Assembly: GCA_002439735.1 (NCBI GenBank)
Contig: DJPG01000119.1
Span: 1-7,758, forward strand
Source: Firmicutes bacterium UBA6418
GTDB taxonomy: Bacteria; Bacillota; Clostridia; Peptostreptococcales; Anaerovoracaceae
DNA length: 7,758 bases
Direction: 5' to 3'
Under the pieces are notes generated by a model. It saw nothing but the letters and a program-made list of their open reading frames with translations. It was not told where the DNA came from and made no database searches. The position numbers and the translations under genes were made by a program. Shown piece after piece: positions 1 to 6,353 of this stretch; within the stretch, counting starts at the first letter, position 1, and every line of letters begins with the position of its first letter.

Positions 1-285
1 TCCAAACAGGCATTCAGCGAAAGTAGCTTTACGCTGAGCTACCCTGGCAAGACGGTAACGATTACCAACACCTACACCAAGGATACGGAAGAACCTGCGG
101 TGGATCCGGACAAGCCGGATCAGCCGGACAAGCCGACCAAGCCGGAAAAGCCGAACAAGCATGACAATCCGAACCATGTGCCGAAGACCGGCGACGATCT
201 GCCGCTCTCTCTGGCAATCTACGGAATCCTCGCGGCGGGTGCGCTGCTGGGAATTCGCAAGGCGACAAAGCGTGCGACAAAATAG
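1..285 (+). CDS. Cell-wall-anchored surface protein, C-terminal end (sortase substrate), partial
   Basis: Only the last 94 residues are present; the gene enters from the left edge in the first reading frame and ends at TAG 283-285. Residues 1-26 end in ITNTYTK, which resembles the last strand of a Cna-B/SpaA-type pilin or adhesin domain, where an Asn at this place often forms an isopeptide bond (family knowledge, not shown here). Residues 34-58 are a Pro/Lys/Asp-rich wall-spanning stretch (PDKPDQPDKPTKP) built from roughly 9-base repeats of a gacaagccg type. A sorting signal follows: VPKTG at residues 60-64, a hydrophobic segment at about 67-85, and a basic tail rich in Lys and Arg. A class-A/B sortase would cut between Thr and Gly and link the protein to peptidoglycan. 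The first motif residue is Val rather than Leu, a common variant. A strong terminator follows 19 bases after the stop. The N-terminal function cannot be judged from this window. Confidence 0.88.
   Translation, partial: SKQAFSESSFTLSYPGKTVTITNTYTKDTEEPAVDPDKPDQPDKPTKPEKPNKHDNPNHVPKTGDDLPLSLAIYGILAAGALLGIRKATKRATK
103..165 (+). repeat. Short tandem coding repeats for the Pro-Lys-Asp wall-spanning region
   Basis: Imperfect 9- to 12-base units of the form gacaagccg / aagccggac recur here and encode DKP, KPD and KPEKP tripeptides just before the sorting motif. Such low-complexity wall spacers commonly change length by slippage or recombination between alleles; that is family knowledge and has not been tested here. 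Confidence 0.6.
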
Positions 286-304
286 ACAGATTCCGACTTT
301 GAAC

Positions 305-342
305 GAATGGAGCGTGAGCAATCACGCTCCATTCTTGATTCT
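305..342 (+). terminator. Rho-independent terminator of the surface protein gene
   Basis: A perfect 13-base-pair stem is visible: gaatggagcgtga at 305-317 pairs with tcacgctccattc at 322-334 around the loop gcaa. It is followed by a short T-rich tail (ttgattct). It lies 19 bases past the stop codon of the sortase-anchored protein, the expected place for its terminator. The T tail is weak, but the stem is long and perfect. Confidence 0.8.
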
Positions 343-377
343 CCGGGGGCTATGGGGGACAAAAAATCAAAAATCGA

Positions 378-403
378 AAAGAACCGCATTGCTGCGGCTC
401 TTT
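378..403 (-). terminator. Probable terminator of the leftward lipoprotein operon
   Basis: A stem of about 11 paired bases with one A-C mismatch forms between 378-388 and 393-403 around a four-base loop (ttgc). Read on the minus strand it is followed by T-rich sequence (tcttttcgatttttgatttttt broken by a few other bases, within about 357-380), as expected of an intrinsic terminator. It lies about 150 bases beyond the lipoprotein stop. The remaining sequence between it and that stop (404-552) shows no convincing gene. Confidence 0.6.
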
Positions 404-552
404 CCGAGAAAGTGTGTGTGTATTCAATAAAAGAAGGAAAGTTTGCTAATTGATTTACCATCAATCCCTTTTGACATTCTCATCTTAACATCCGAATGTG
501 AAGAACGGGTGATGGTCGTAAGAACTTTCTGTTCAAATTTTGTAACTCTATT

Positions 553-996
553 CTACCACGCATAAGTCGAAAAGTCAATAAAACTCCACACAATTTTATC
601 GCCTTCTTCAATGGTAATTTCTCCCGCACTGACATCCGGAAGCTCTCCGTTTACCGTAAAGATCCAGCCGGTCGTATCGGAATAGTCGCCCTGCGCGAAT
701 CCGTTGATCTCCGTGACATAGCTGCCGTTCTTTTCGATGGTGATGGTCATGTCATGGGACATACAATAAAGCTCCGTCGCTTCCAGCACCGTCGAGCCTT
801 CCTCCGCAATGAACGGATCATCCTCGATCGTGGTGAAACCTTCGATATCCGGATTTTCGGTCTCATTGGTCAGCGAAAACGTCAAATTGGTCGGATTGAC
901 GACCGGATCCTGAGAATCCGCGTTTTCCTGCGGTGAGCAGGCCGCAAGCGTAAACAACATCATCAGCGTAAAAAATATCGTAAAAAATCGTTTCAT
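553..996 (-). CDS. DUF4430-type secreted lipoprotein
   Basis: This 147-residue protein begins with a lipoprotein signal peptide: MKRFF, a hydrophobic core, and a lipobox LAAC with the modified Cys at residue 20. It should be lipid-anchored on the outer face of the cytoplasmic membrane. Residues 21-45 are a polar linker. The C-terminal half fits the DUF4430 fold (related to the transcobalamin C-terminal domain): GWIFTVNGE at 110-118 and EGDKIVWSF at 131-139, preceded by the NGSYVTEINGFA strand. DUF4430 domains occur in secreted proteins of Firmicutes and may bind ligands such as corrinoids, but the ligand here is unknown. I chose the ATG at 996 because GGGGAGG lies 7 bases upstream of it; a TTG at 1011 would add five residues and has no such site. 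The gene starts 24 bases after the amidohydrolase-like gene ends, so the two are almost certainly co-transcribed. Confidence 0.85.
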   Translation of the reverse strand: MKRFFTIFFTLMMLFTLAACSPQENADSQDPVVNPTNLTFSLTNETENPDIEGFTTIEDDPFIAEEGSTVLEATELYCMSHDMTITIEKNGSYVTEINGFAQGDYSDTTGWIFTVNGELPDVSAGEITIEEGDKIVWSFIDFSTYAW

Positions 997-1020
997 AATT
1001 TGCCTCCCCAAAGATTATGA

Positions 1021-2493
1021 TTAAAGCTGCTGCGCGGACATGATCCGATACAGATCCATGTCTGCCTCTGCCTGTGCGTCATAAACAATGCTACCACCCA
1101 AAACCGTCATGCAGGCGTGTTGCTTCGCGAAGCTCTGCAACGTGCCATCCAGTGGGTTTTCCTCGAAAATCGCAAAGTCGGCAAGATAACCGCCCTTGAT
1201 CTTCCCGAGCCTTTCGCCCATGCCTAAAATCTCCGCGGCGCCGACGGTCAGCTGTTCGATTGCCTCCCGCACGGAGGAGGCATCCGGATCGATGCCGGAT
1301 TTGGCAAGTGGATCGGTTCCATAGGTTCGGATGACCGTGTCACGGTACAAAAGATCCTGCAGCTCCGCCTCATCCAAAACGGCATCCGAAGCGAGAACGA
1401 CCACATTCTTGTATCCCTTGCCGCGCAAACCTTCCGCCGCGCGATAAGCCATATGCAGATCTTCCGCGGACACAGCCTCGATAAAGATACCAAAGCCTCT
1501 GTCGGAGACCTCTTCGGTGATGGCATTCAGCGCCTCCTGCGTAAATGGGATCGGATTCTGCGCGTTTTCCAGATACAGATAGAGCATTTCCGCGTTGATC
1601 ATATCACCGATTTCCAGACAGTTTGTCCGGCGGCTCATCAGTTTATGTAGGATCACGCGCGGCTGCAGCGGACGGTTGACCAGATAGGAGCCAAAAAAGC
1701 GCTGGCGCATTTCGCCCTCGTTGTATAAGCCGAGGATGGAATCCTCGTACAGCGTTTCAAAGTAGTCCGGCGCGGCCAGATCCAGTACAGATGTGAAGCC
1801 CTTGTCCGCGAGCGCTTCAATCTCAAATTTGACGAGGTCTTCGATCTCGTCGAAGTCGAACGGGATCAGAAGATTCAGCACATAAGCGACCGTGACGGTT
1901 TCGACGACTTCGTCCTCAGCGGTCTGGGCGATGATCGCGTCCGCGGACAGATTGGTCCAGCACTGCACACCGTTCTGGCATAAGAGGAGCACCGGCTTGT
2001 CTTCGCAGGCCTGGCTCAGAAGCTTGGACGAATCCGGAAAATTCAAAGGCGCAGGATCTTCGGCATCGTCTTCGGCAGCGGTGTCCTCGGCGTCTGTGCC
2101 TGATTCTTGCGGCTTCAGATCATCACGGTAGCCGTAGCCAAAGAGGATCTCCTGCTCTTCATGCTCCTCTGCCCACGCGGAAACCGCGGACAGCACATCG
2201 TCGGTCGAACGGCAATCCGTGAGGTCAAGATACTGGTCTTGAAACACCTTGAGCACCGGACTTCGGTGGGCGTCAATCAAGCCCGGGAACATAAATTTTC
2301 CTTCGAGATCCACAAGCTGTGTCGCTTTGCCCGTGATGGCCTCCATCTCCGAATAATTGCCGACCCCGAGGATCGTGTCTCCCTTTACGGCGACTGCGTC
2401 TGCCCACGGAAGATCCGGATCCTGCGTAAAAATGTGACCGTTGTAAAAAATGATGTCTGCTGATTCTGTTTTTTTGAAAAAGCCAAAAGCCAT
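1021..2493 (-). CDS. YtcJ-like amidohydrolase family protein, probably catalytically dead
   Basis: This 490-residue protein aligns by eye along its whole length with YtcJ-type amidohydrolase-3 proteins, a TIM-barrel metal-dependent hydrolase family usually of about 520-550 residues. The N-terminal beta-sandwich carries ADIIFYNGHIF and the family motif FPGLIDAH at about 69-76. A GFTSVLDLA strand sits at 232-240, and the C-terminal LGKIKGGYLADFAIF at 429-443 is typical of the composite domain. Key metal sites differ. HxH reads H76-R-S78. The usual HAxGD reads EAVSA at 339-343. The usual EHAQ reads LASD at 367-370. The usual DGHxxxxN reads NGVQCWTN at 173-180. An acidic Asp/Glu/Ala insert lies at 129-148. 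No signal peptide is seen, so it should be cytoplasmic. The ATG has GGAGGT six bases upstream. It is the first gene of an operon with the lipoprotein. The fold assignment is firm; lack of activity is inference. Confidence 0.85.
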   Translation of the reverse strand: MAFGFFKKTESADIIFYNGHIFTQDPDLPWADAVAVKGDTILGVGNYSEMEAITGKATQLVDLEGKFMFPGLIDAHRSPVLKVFQDQYLDLTDCRSTDDVLSAVSAWAEEHEEQEILFGYGYRDDLKPQESGTDAEDTAAEDDAEDPAPLNFPDSSKLLSQACEDKPVLLLCQNGVQCWTNLSADAIIAQTAEDEVVETVTVAYVLNLLIPFDFDEIEDLVKFEIEALADKGFTSVLDLAAPDYFETLYEDSILGLYNEGEMRQRFFGSYLVNRPLQPRVILHKLMSRRTNCLEIGDMINAEMLYLYLENAQNPIPFTQEALNAITEEVSDRGFGIFIEAVSAEDLHMAYRAAEGLRGKGYKNVVVLASDAVLDEAELQDLLYRDTVIRTYGTDPLAKSGIDPDASSVREAIEQLTVGAAEILGMGERLGKIKGGYLADFAIFEENPLDGTLQSFAKQHACMTVLGGSIVYDAQAEADMDLYRIMSAQQL

Positions 2494-2523
2494 AGCTTAC
2501 CTCCGCCAAATGTTCTTAAAATT

Positions 2524-2532
2524 ATTGTACCA
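2524..2532 (-). promoter_or_regulatory. Extended -10 promoter for the amidohydrolase-lipoprotein operon
   Basis: On the minus strand the sequence reads TGG-TACAAT, an extended -10 element (TGN plus five of six bases of TATAAT). The start site would fall near 2517, giving a leader of about 24 bases before the ATG at 2493. No good -35 hexamer is seen at 17 bases, which extended -10 promoters can tolerate. Confidence 0.55.
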
Positions 2533-2547
2533 TATTTTTTATACATA

Positions 2548-2556
2548 TGATATACT
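2548..2556 (+). promoter_or_regulatory. Extended -10 promoter for the CofE-like gene
   Basis: The sequence TGA-TATACT matches an extended -10 element. Transcription would start near 2563 and leave a leader of about 110 bases before the ATG at 2674, in which I see no riboswitch-like structure. The element lies about 15 bases from the opposing promoter, so the two divergent units cannot easily be occupied by polymerase at once. A 7-base direct repeat, attgtac, at 2524-2530 and 2559-2565 flanks the pair. Confidence 0.5.
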
Positions 2557-2673
2557 TAATTGTACATTTTCATGCGGGCGGGTCAAAAGATTCGTCTGGG
2601 AAACAAAACCTGTGCCGAAAAGGTTAATCTTCGCAAGGAACGGATCCGGCAGGAGAATGCAAAGGAGAAAAAA

Positions 2674-3864
2674 ATGATGAGAAGAATCGGTACGGTGTCT
2701 CGCGGTCTGCGCGCACCGATCATCAAAGAGGGCGAGGACCTCAGAAAAATCGTAGTCGATACCTTTATGGACTGCGTAGAGAACGGCGAATTTGAAATCG
2801 GAAACAAGGACGTTCTGGCGATCACGGAGTCCATTCTGGCGCGCGCGCAGAAAAATTACGCGACGACAGAGCAGCTCGCGCGGGACGTTCGGGCAAAGCT
2901 CGGTGGCGAGACGATCGGCGTAGTTTTTCCGATCCTTAGCCGAAACCGTTTCGCGATCTGTTTGCGCGGTATCGCGAAGGGCGCGAGGAAGGTCGTGCTG
3001 ATGCTCAGCTATCCGAGCGATGAAGTGGGCAACCACCTGCTGGATCTTGATCTGCTGGACGAAAAGGGAATCGACCCTTACAAGGATGTTCTGACGCAGG
3101 CGGAATTTGAAGAGCTTTTCGGCAAGTCCAGGCATACGTTTACCGATGTGGACTATGTCAATTACTATAAGGGTTTGATCGAAGAGGAAGGCGCGGAGAC
3201 GGAGATCCTCTTCGCCAACAACCCGCGTAAGATCGTGGACTATACGGACAAGGTAATCTGCGCGGACATTCATACCAGAGCGCGCACGAAACGCCTGATC
3301 CGGGAGGCGGGCGGCAAGGTGGTTCTGTGCCTGGATGAGCTGCTGACCGCGCCGGTGGACGGCTCCGGCTACAATCCGGACTATGGCATCTTGGGTTCCA
3401 ACAAGGCGACTGAGGGGACGATCAAGCTGTTCCCGATTCACTGTCAGGAATTCGTGGACGGTGTGCAGGCTGACATCAAAGCGCGCACCGGAAGGACGGT
3501 CGAAGTCATGGTTTACGGCGACGGCGCGTTCAAGGATCCGGTCGGCAAGATCTGGGAGCTTGCGGATCCGGTGGTATCGCCGGGCTTCACGGCAGGGCTT
3601 GTGGGGCAGCCGAACGAGCTGAAGCTCAAGTATCTGGCTGACAATGATTTTGGCGATCTCCGAGGGGACGAGTTGAAGGCTGCGATCGAACAGGCAATCC
3701 GCGAAAAGGACGACAATCTGGTAGGGCAGATGGCTACCGAGGGCACGACGCCGCGACGCCTGACCGACCTGCTCGGCTCTCTGTGCGACCTGACCTCCGG
3801 TTCCGGCGATAAGGGAACCCCGTTCGTTTACATTCAGGGTTACTTCGACAACTATACAGACTAA
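2674..3864 (+). CDS. CofE-like protein (coenzyme F420-0:L-glutamate ligase family)
   Basis: This 396-residue soluble protein resembles the F420-0:gamma-glutamyl ligase (CofE, COG1478) family. The N-terminal part, LRAPIIKEGEDLRKIV (12-27) and GNKDVLAITESILARAQ (43-59), corresponds to the CofE start, where a threshold Glu/Gly-rich loop precedes a DVLVVTQKIVS-type strand. The C-terminal YGDGAFKDPVGKIWELADP (281-299) and TPRRLTDLLGSLCDLTSGSGDKGTP (359-383) are strongly conserved-looking. Archaeal CofE has about 250 residues, so this is a long variant. True CofE adds glutamate to F420-0 using GTP. Bacteria of this type are not known to make F420, and some COG1478 members have been proposed to glutamylate folate instead, so the substrate is open. 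The start is the first ATG of ATGATG; GGAG at 2664-2667 serves either codon. No clear terminator follows, so read-through into the sensor operon is possible. Confidence 0.8.
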   Translation: MMRRIGTVSRGLRAPIIKEGEDLRKIVVDTFMDCVENGEFEIGNKDVLAITESILARAQKNYATTEQLARDVRAKLGGETIGVVFPILSRNRFAICLRGIAKGARKVVLMLSYPSDEVGNHLLDLDLLDEKGIDPYKDVLTQAEFEELFGKSRHTFTDVDYVNYYKGLIEEEGAETEILFANNPRKIVDYTDKVICADIHTRARTKRLIREAGGKVVLCLDELLTAPVDGSGYNPDYGILGSNKATEGTIKLFPIHCQEFVDGVQADIKARTGRTVEVMVYGDGAFKDPVGKIWELADPVVSPGFTAGLVGQPNELKLKYLADNDFGDLRGDELKAAIEQAIREKDDNLVGQMATEGTTPRRLTDLLGSLCDLTSGSGDKGTPFVYIQGYFDNYTD

Positions 3865-3877
3865 GAATGATAGCGTC

Positions 3878-3886
3878 TGTTAAAAT
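3878..3886 (+). promoter_or_regulatory. Possible extended -10 promoter for the kinase-regulator operon
   Basis: TGT-TAAAAT fits an extended -10 element (TGN plus five of six TATAAT bases). No -35 hexamer is evident upstream. It lies about 95 bases before the TTG start of the first sensor gene and just past the stop of the CofE-like gene. The call is tentative: AT-rich matches of this quality arise by chance. Confidence 0.3.
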
Positions 3887-3981
3887 TATAGCAAGAATCG
3901 GAATTTGTGATGAAAAACGCGCCGGAATACCGCGCACGTTTCGCAGAAGAAGCGGTTGAGGAATAGAAGGGGGATCTCACA

Positions 3982-4815
3982 TTGGATTTTGGACTGCATG
4001 GCATACCGGCCTTTTTACTGGGCGTTTCGACACAGCTGCTTTTAGCCTATGCCTTGTTTCATCGGTGGTTCCGCTTTTCGGTGAAAACGACGCTTGCTGC
4101 GGTCGCGATCCTGAAAATCATGGAGCTGTGCGCCAACGAACTCGTGACGAATGATGGGCGATGGATATTGGCTGTTCTTGCAGCACTTGAGATTCCCCTG
4201 ATGATCCCGCTGACCCAAAAGGGCTGGCGTAGATCCATGCTGATTCTATATATGGTTTATGCATTTTTGTATAACGCGCTCGCAGGGGTCATCATCTCTG
4301 CCATGACCACTGCCTACGGCATCTTCGCAGGCAAAAGCAATCAGACGTGGTTTGTCGGGGCAACGATGACGGAGTCGGATTTCATACTGAAGTGGACAGG
4401 CGCACTGCTCAGTTATGCGGCAGCAATTTTGATTTGCCGCAAATGTATACAGCTGCTTGCATATCTGCGTGAACGGGAAAAATGGTTTTTTTCGCTGGGA
4501 TTTCTGATCACGGACACCGTATGTATGCTGCTTACTCGCCTTTTTGCAACGAACTCTGCGGCCATGCTGGGTGGATTTTTGGTTGCCATATACACCATCG
4601 ACATCATCTGGCTGGCAGCTTTCAGTACGCTGACGCTGGTGCTGCCGCTCATTCGGCTGCGGTGCGAAAACAGACGGCTGCAGGCTCAGATGGAAGAGCA
4701 GTATCAATATTATCGAAAGGTTCTAAAAACACAGCAGCAGCTGCGTGAAATCCGCCACGACTTAAAAAATCGTCTTGTAGCGGAAACCGTGGCGAGGGAA
4801 AGGCAAGAGTTATGA
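3982..4815 (+). CDS. Polytopic membrane sensor carrying a histidine-kinase H-box but no ATPase domain
   Basis: This 277-residue protein has six or seven hydrophobic segments (about 7-27, 38-52, 61-78, 85-112, 137-155, 168-187, 193-224), like the AgrC-type sensor region. A coiled-coil stretch at about 228-255 follows, then an H-box LREIRHDLKNRL at 254-265, the HPK10 signature, with His259 the expected phospho-acceptor. The chain stops 18 residues after that His, so the second DHp helix and the whole GHKL ATPase are absent. Its stop overlaps the next start in ATGA, so translation is coupled to the ATPase-bearing protein. The start is a TTG at 3982 with AAGGGGG eight bases upstream; no ATG is suitably placed. 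No AgrB or AgrD homologue is visible nearby, so the signal is unknown. I infer that it is the sensing and phospho-accepting half of a two-chain kinase. Confidence 0.82.
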   Translation: MDFGLHGIPAFLLGVSTQLLLAYALFHRWFRFSVKTTLAAVAILKIMELCANELVTNDGRWILAVLAALEIPLMIPLTQKGWRRSMLILYMVYAFLYNALAGVIISAMTTAYGIFAGKSNQTWFVGATMTESDFILKWTGALLSYAAAILICRKCIQLLAYLREREKWFFSLGFLITDTVCMLLTRLFATNSAAMLGGFLVAIYTIDIIWLAAFSTLTLVLPLIRLRCENRRLQAQMEEQYQYYRKVLKTQQQLREIRHDLKNRLVAETVARERQEL

Positions 4816-5519
4816 CGGATGCACAAGTCAGAACAATCGTTATTGTAATCGGAGCGATTTTATTTACCGTCGTCGTGTTTGTCTTTTGGAAAACACAAAA
4901 AGCCGGGAAGAAAAATCGTGATCTGCATGAACATAAACAGCTTCAGGAAGAACAGCGGCAGGCTTTACAGAAGTATGAGCAAAGCATTCGCAGCCTGCTT
5001 GAAGAAATCGCAAGGGAGTCGTGCGATACCGAAACGGCACTGGCTATTTCCGAGCAATGCAGGCAATATATCGGCGGAACGCTTACCGGGCAACCGATTG
5101 TAGACGCGCTGCTGGCGTACAAGCGCAAGGAATGCGACGATCGCGGCATACAACTGGAAGTAGAGGCGACGTCTTTTCCCTCGGAGGGATTTTCGGGCGA
5201 GGAGTTTGTGGGGATTCTCGGAAATCTGCTGGATAACGCGATCGAAGCGGCCGAAACCACTCCTAAGCCGTGGGTACGCCTAAAAAGCTTCGCCGCACCG
5301 GGGCAATGGGTTTTAGAGGTGACGAACGCGAAGCAGGTCGAGGCGATGCCCCTGGAAAAGAATATGAAAACAACCAAAGAGGACAAGGAACATCATGGCT
5401 TGGGAACGAAAATTGTCAAGCGAATCGTCAAAAAACATAAAGGTGCGGTGGATTATCAGGATTATGGGGAGTCCTTTGCGGTGAGAACCGTAATCCCGCT
5501 TTCGGAGAAATGCAGATGA
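4812..5519 (+). CDS. Single-pass membrane GHKL ATPase, partner half of a split sensor kinase
   Basis: This 235-residue protein starts with one membrane helix (about residues 6-26), then a basic stop-transfer segment and a long helical region rich in Gln and Glu (39-70). Residues 71-115 match the second DHp helix and linker of AgrC-type kinases (TGQPIVDALLAYKRKECDDRGIQL). The HATPase_c/GHKL domain follows, with the N-box GNLLDNAIEAAE at 137-148 and the G-box HHGLGTKIVKRIVKKH at 194-209. No RHDLKNxL H-box is present; the aligned place reads YEQSIRSLLEEI with no His. It therefore has the ATP-binding half but no phospho-acceptor, the exact complement of the upstream protein. Both borders are ATGA overlaps (4812-4815 and 5516-5519). 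Its own start and membrane helix argue against a simple frameshift of one kinase gene. I infer that it phosphorylates His259 of the upstream protein in trans. Confidence 0.85.
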   Translation: MTDAQVRTIVIVIGAILFTVVVFVFWKTQKAGKKNRDLHEHKQLQEEQRQALQKYEQSIRSLLEEIARESCDTETALAISEQCRQYIGGTLTGQPIVDALLAYKRKECDDRGIQLEVEATSFPSEGFSGEEFVGILGNLLDNAIEAAETTPKPWVRLKSFAAPGQWVLEVTNAKQVEAMPLEKNMKTTKEDKEHHGLGTKIVKRIVKKHKGAVDYQDYGESFAVRTVIPLSEKCR

Positions 5520-6238
5520 TAAATATCGTAATTTGCGATGATCGTGAAGAGATCCTGCACGATTTAGAAGAAAAAATCAAGGCTGCTGATGTGCGGGGGG
5601 GGGTACACCGGATTTTACTGTATCATAACGGAAAGCGTATGCTTGAGGCATTAGAGGATCATCGCTTCGCTGAGGGTATTTTTATCCTGGATATTGAGCT
5701 TGGGTGTGAGAACGGAATTACGCTTGCAAATAAAATTCTGGAACGGCTTCCGGACGCGCAGATTATTTTTATGTCCGGCTATGACGATTACTATGAGGCT
5801 GTGTATGATGTCAGCCACATCTATTTTTTGCAAAAGCCGGTGCGCGAGGAGAGCTTGACGAAGGCACTTGCGATCGCTTGCGAACATCTGCGCGAGGCGA
5901 AGCAAAACTGCTTTTATATGGCGAATAAAAGCGGACGATTTGTAGTGCCATACAGCAAAATTTTCACGTTCGAGAAGCAAAACCGCAAAATTATTCTGAG
6001 GGGCAAAGCAGGAACGGAGATTTGCAGCTTTTATGGGAAGTTTCAAGAAATTCTGCCTCAGCTGCCGCCGCATTTTTGCCGCTGCCATAACGGCATCATT
6101 GTCAACCTGGAAAGAGTCGCTGAAGTTTCCCCGACCGGCTTTGTCATGCAGGACGGCCGGTATGCGGCGATCAGCAGAAGCTATCGGAACCGCGCACTGT
6201 GCGCGTTTGCTTCGTACACATGCCAAACGATCGAATAA
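5516..6238 (+). CDS. LytTR-family response regulator (AgrA-like)
   Basis: This 240-residue regulator has an N-terminal receiver domain: acidic pocket D8-D9, phospho-acceptor D59 in FILDIELG, S87 in FMSGYDD, and K107 in LQKP. A C-terminal LytTR DNA-binding domain (about 133-235) has the typical RCHNGIIVNLERV at 189-201 and ISRSYR at 219-224. It should be the partner of the two-chain sensor and bind paired 9-base direct repeats at target promoters, as AgrA-type proteins do. I chose the ATG at 5516 because GGAG at 5504-5507 lies eight bases upstream and this start forms an ATGA overlap with the preceding stop; an ATG at 5510 would be too close to that site. Codons 27-30 contain a run of nine G (5595-5603). 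Conserved motifs on both sides confirm that the present frame is intact. Confidence 0.92.
   Translation: MINIVICDDREEILHDLEEKIKAADVRGGVHRILLYHNGKRMLEALEDHRFAEGIFILDIELGCENGITLANKILERLPDAQIIFMSGYDDYYEAVYDVSHIYFLQKPVREESLTKALAIACEHLREAKQNCFYMANKSGRFVVPYSKIFTFEKQNRKIILRGKAGTEICSFYGKFQEILPQLPPHFCRCHNGIIVNLERVAEVSPTGFVMQDGRYAAISRSYRNRALCAFASYTCQTIE
5595..5603 (+). repeat. Nine-base poly-G tract inside the response regulator gene
   Basis: Nine consecutive G encode part of V-R-G-G-V in the receiver domain. Gain of one G would stop translation after 37 codons (TAA) and loss of one after 45 codons (TAG), both well before the DNA-binding domain. The tract is thus placed as a phase-variable switch would be, though a sequencing or assembly miscount is also possible. 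Confidence 0.8.
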
Positions 6239-6273
6239 AAAGATAACCGGCATGTCCTACATACGAAAAGATA

Positions 6274-6334
6274 CAAAAAAGAGGGCTGCGCCCGGACGTT
6301 TTTTTCGTTCGTGCGACAGCCCTTGTTGCTTTTT
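6274..6334. terminator. Bidirectional terminator between the regulator operon and the surface-protein remnant
   Basis: AGGGCTG at 6282-6288 pairs with CAGCCCT at 6317-6323. The inner stem continues through CGC/GCG and CGGACG/CGTTCG around a T-rich loop, with one bulge and one mismatch. On the plus strand it is followed by tgttgctttttatg; on the minus strand by a run of six T (6275-6280), the better tail. It sits about 45 bases after the regulator stop and about 30 bases after the stop of the leftward gene, so it can serve both. Confidence 0.8.
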
Positions 6335-6353
6335 ATGATGTTTATGATTTTTT

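Noticed and set aside
473..501. TTGACA followed 17 bases later by gaatgt as a plus-strand promoter in the 404-552 spacer
   Set aside because: The -10 hexamer is poor and no rightward gene follows; the downstream sequence is the antisense of the lipoprotein gene.
2560..2673. N-terminal extension of the CofE-like protein from a TTG at 2560
   Set aside because: That start has no ribosome binding site, overlaps the likely promoter, and adds 38 basic residues unlike the family; the ATG at 2674 has a clear GGAG.
2539..3441. 300-codon minus-strand reading frame opposite the CofE-like gene
   Set aside because: It lies wholly antisense to a well-supported family protein and shows no recognisable domain; it is a codon-bias shadow.
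3910..3966. Small reading frame as an AgrD-like autoinducing peptide precursor for the adjacent sensor
   Set aside because: It has no amphipathic leader, no Cys/Ser thiolactone core and no acidic AgrD tail motif, and no AgrB protease is present in the window.
4757..4815. Frameshift or sequencing error splitting one normal histidine kinase gene
   Set aside because: The downstream gene has its own ATG and membrane helix before the ATPase domain, and both gene junctions are ATGA overlaps. A single indel cannot rejoin the two into a normal AgrC layout.
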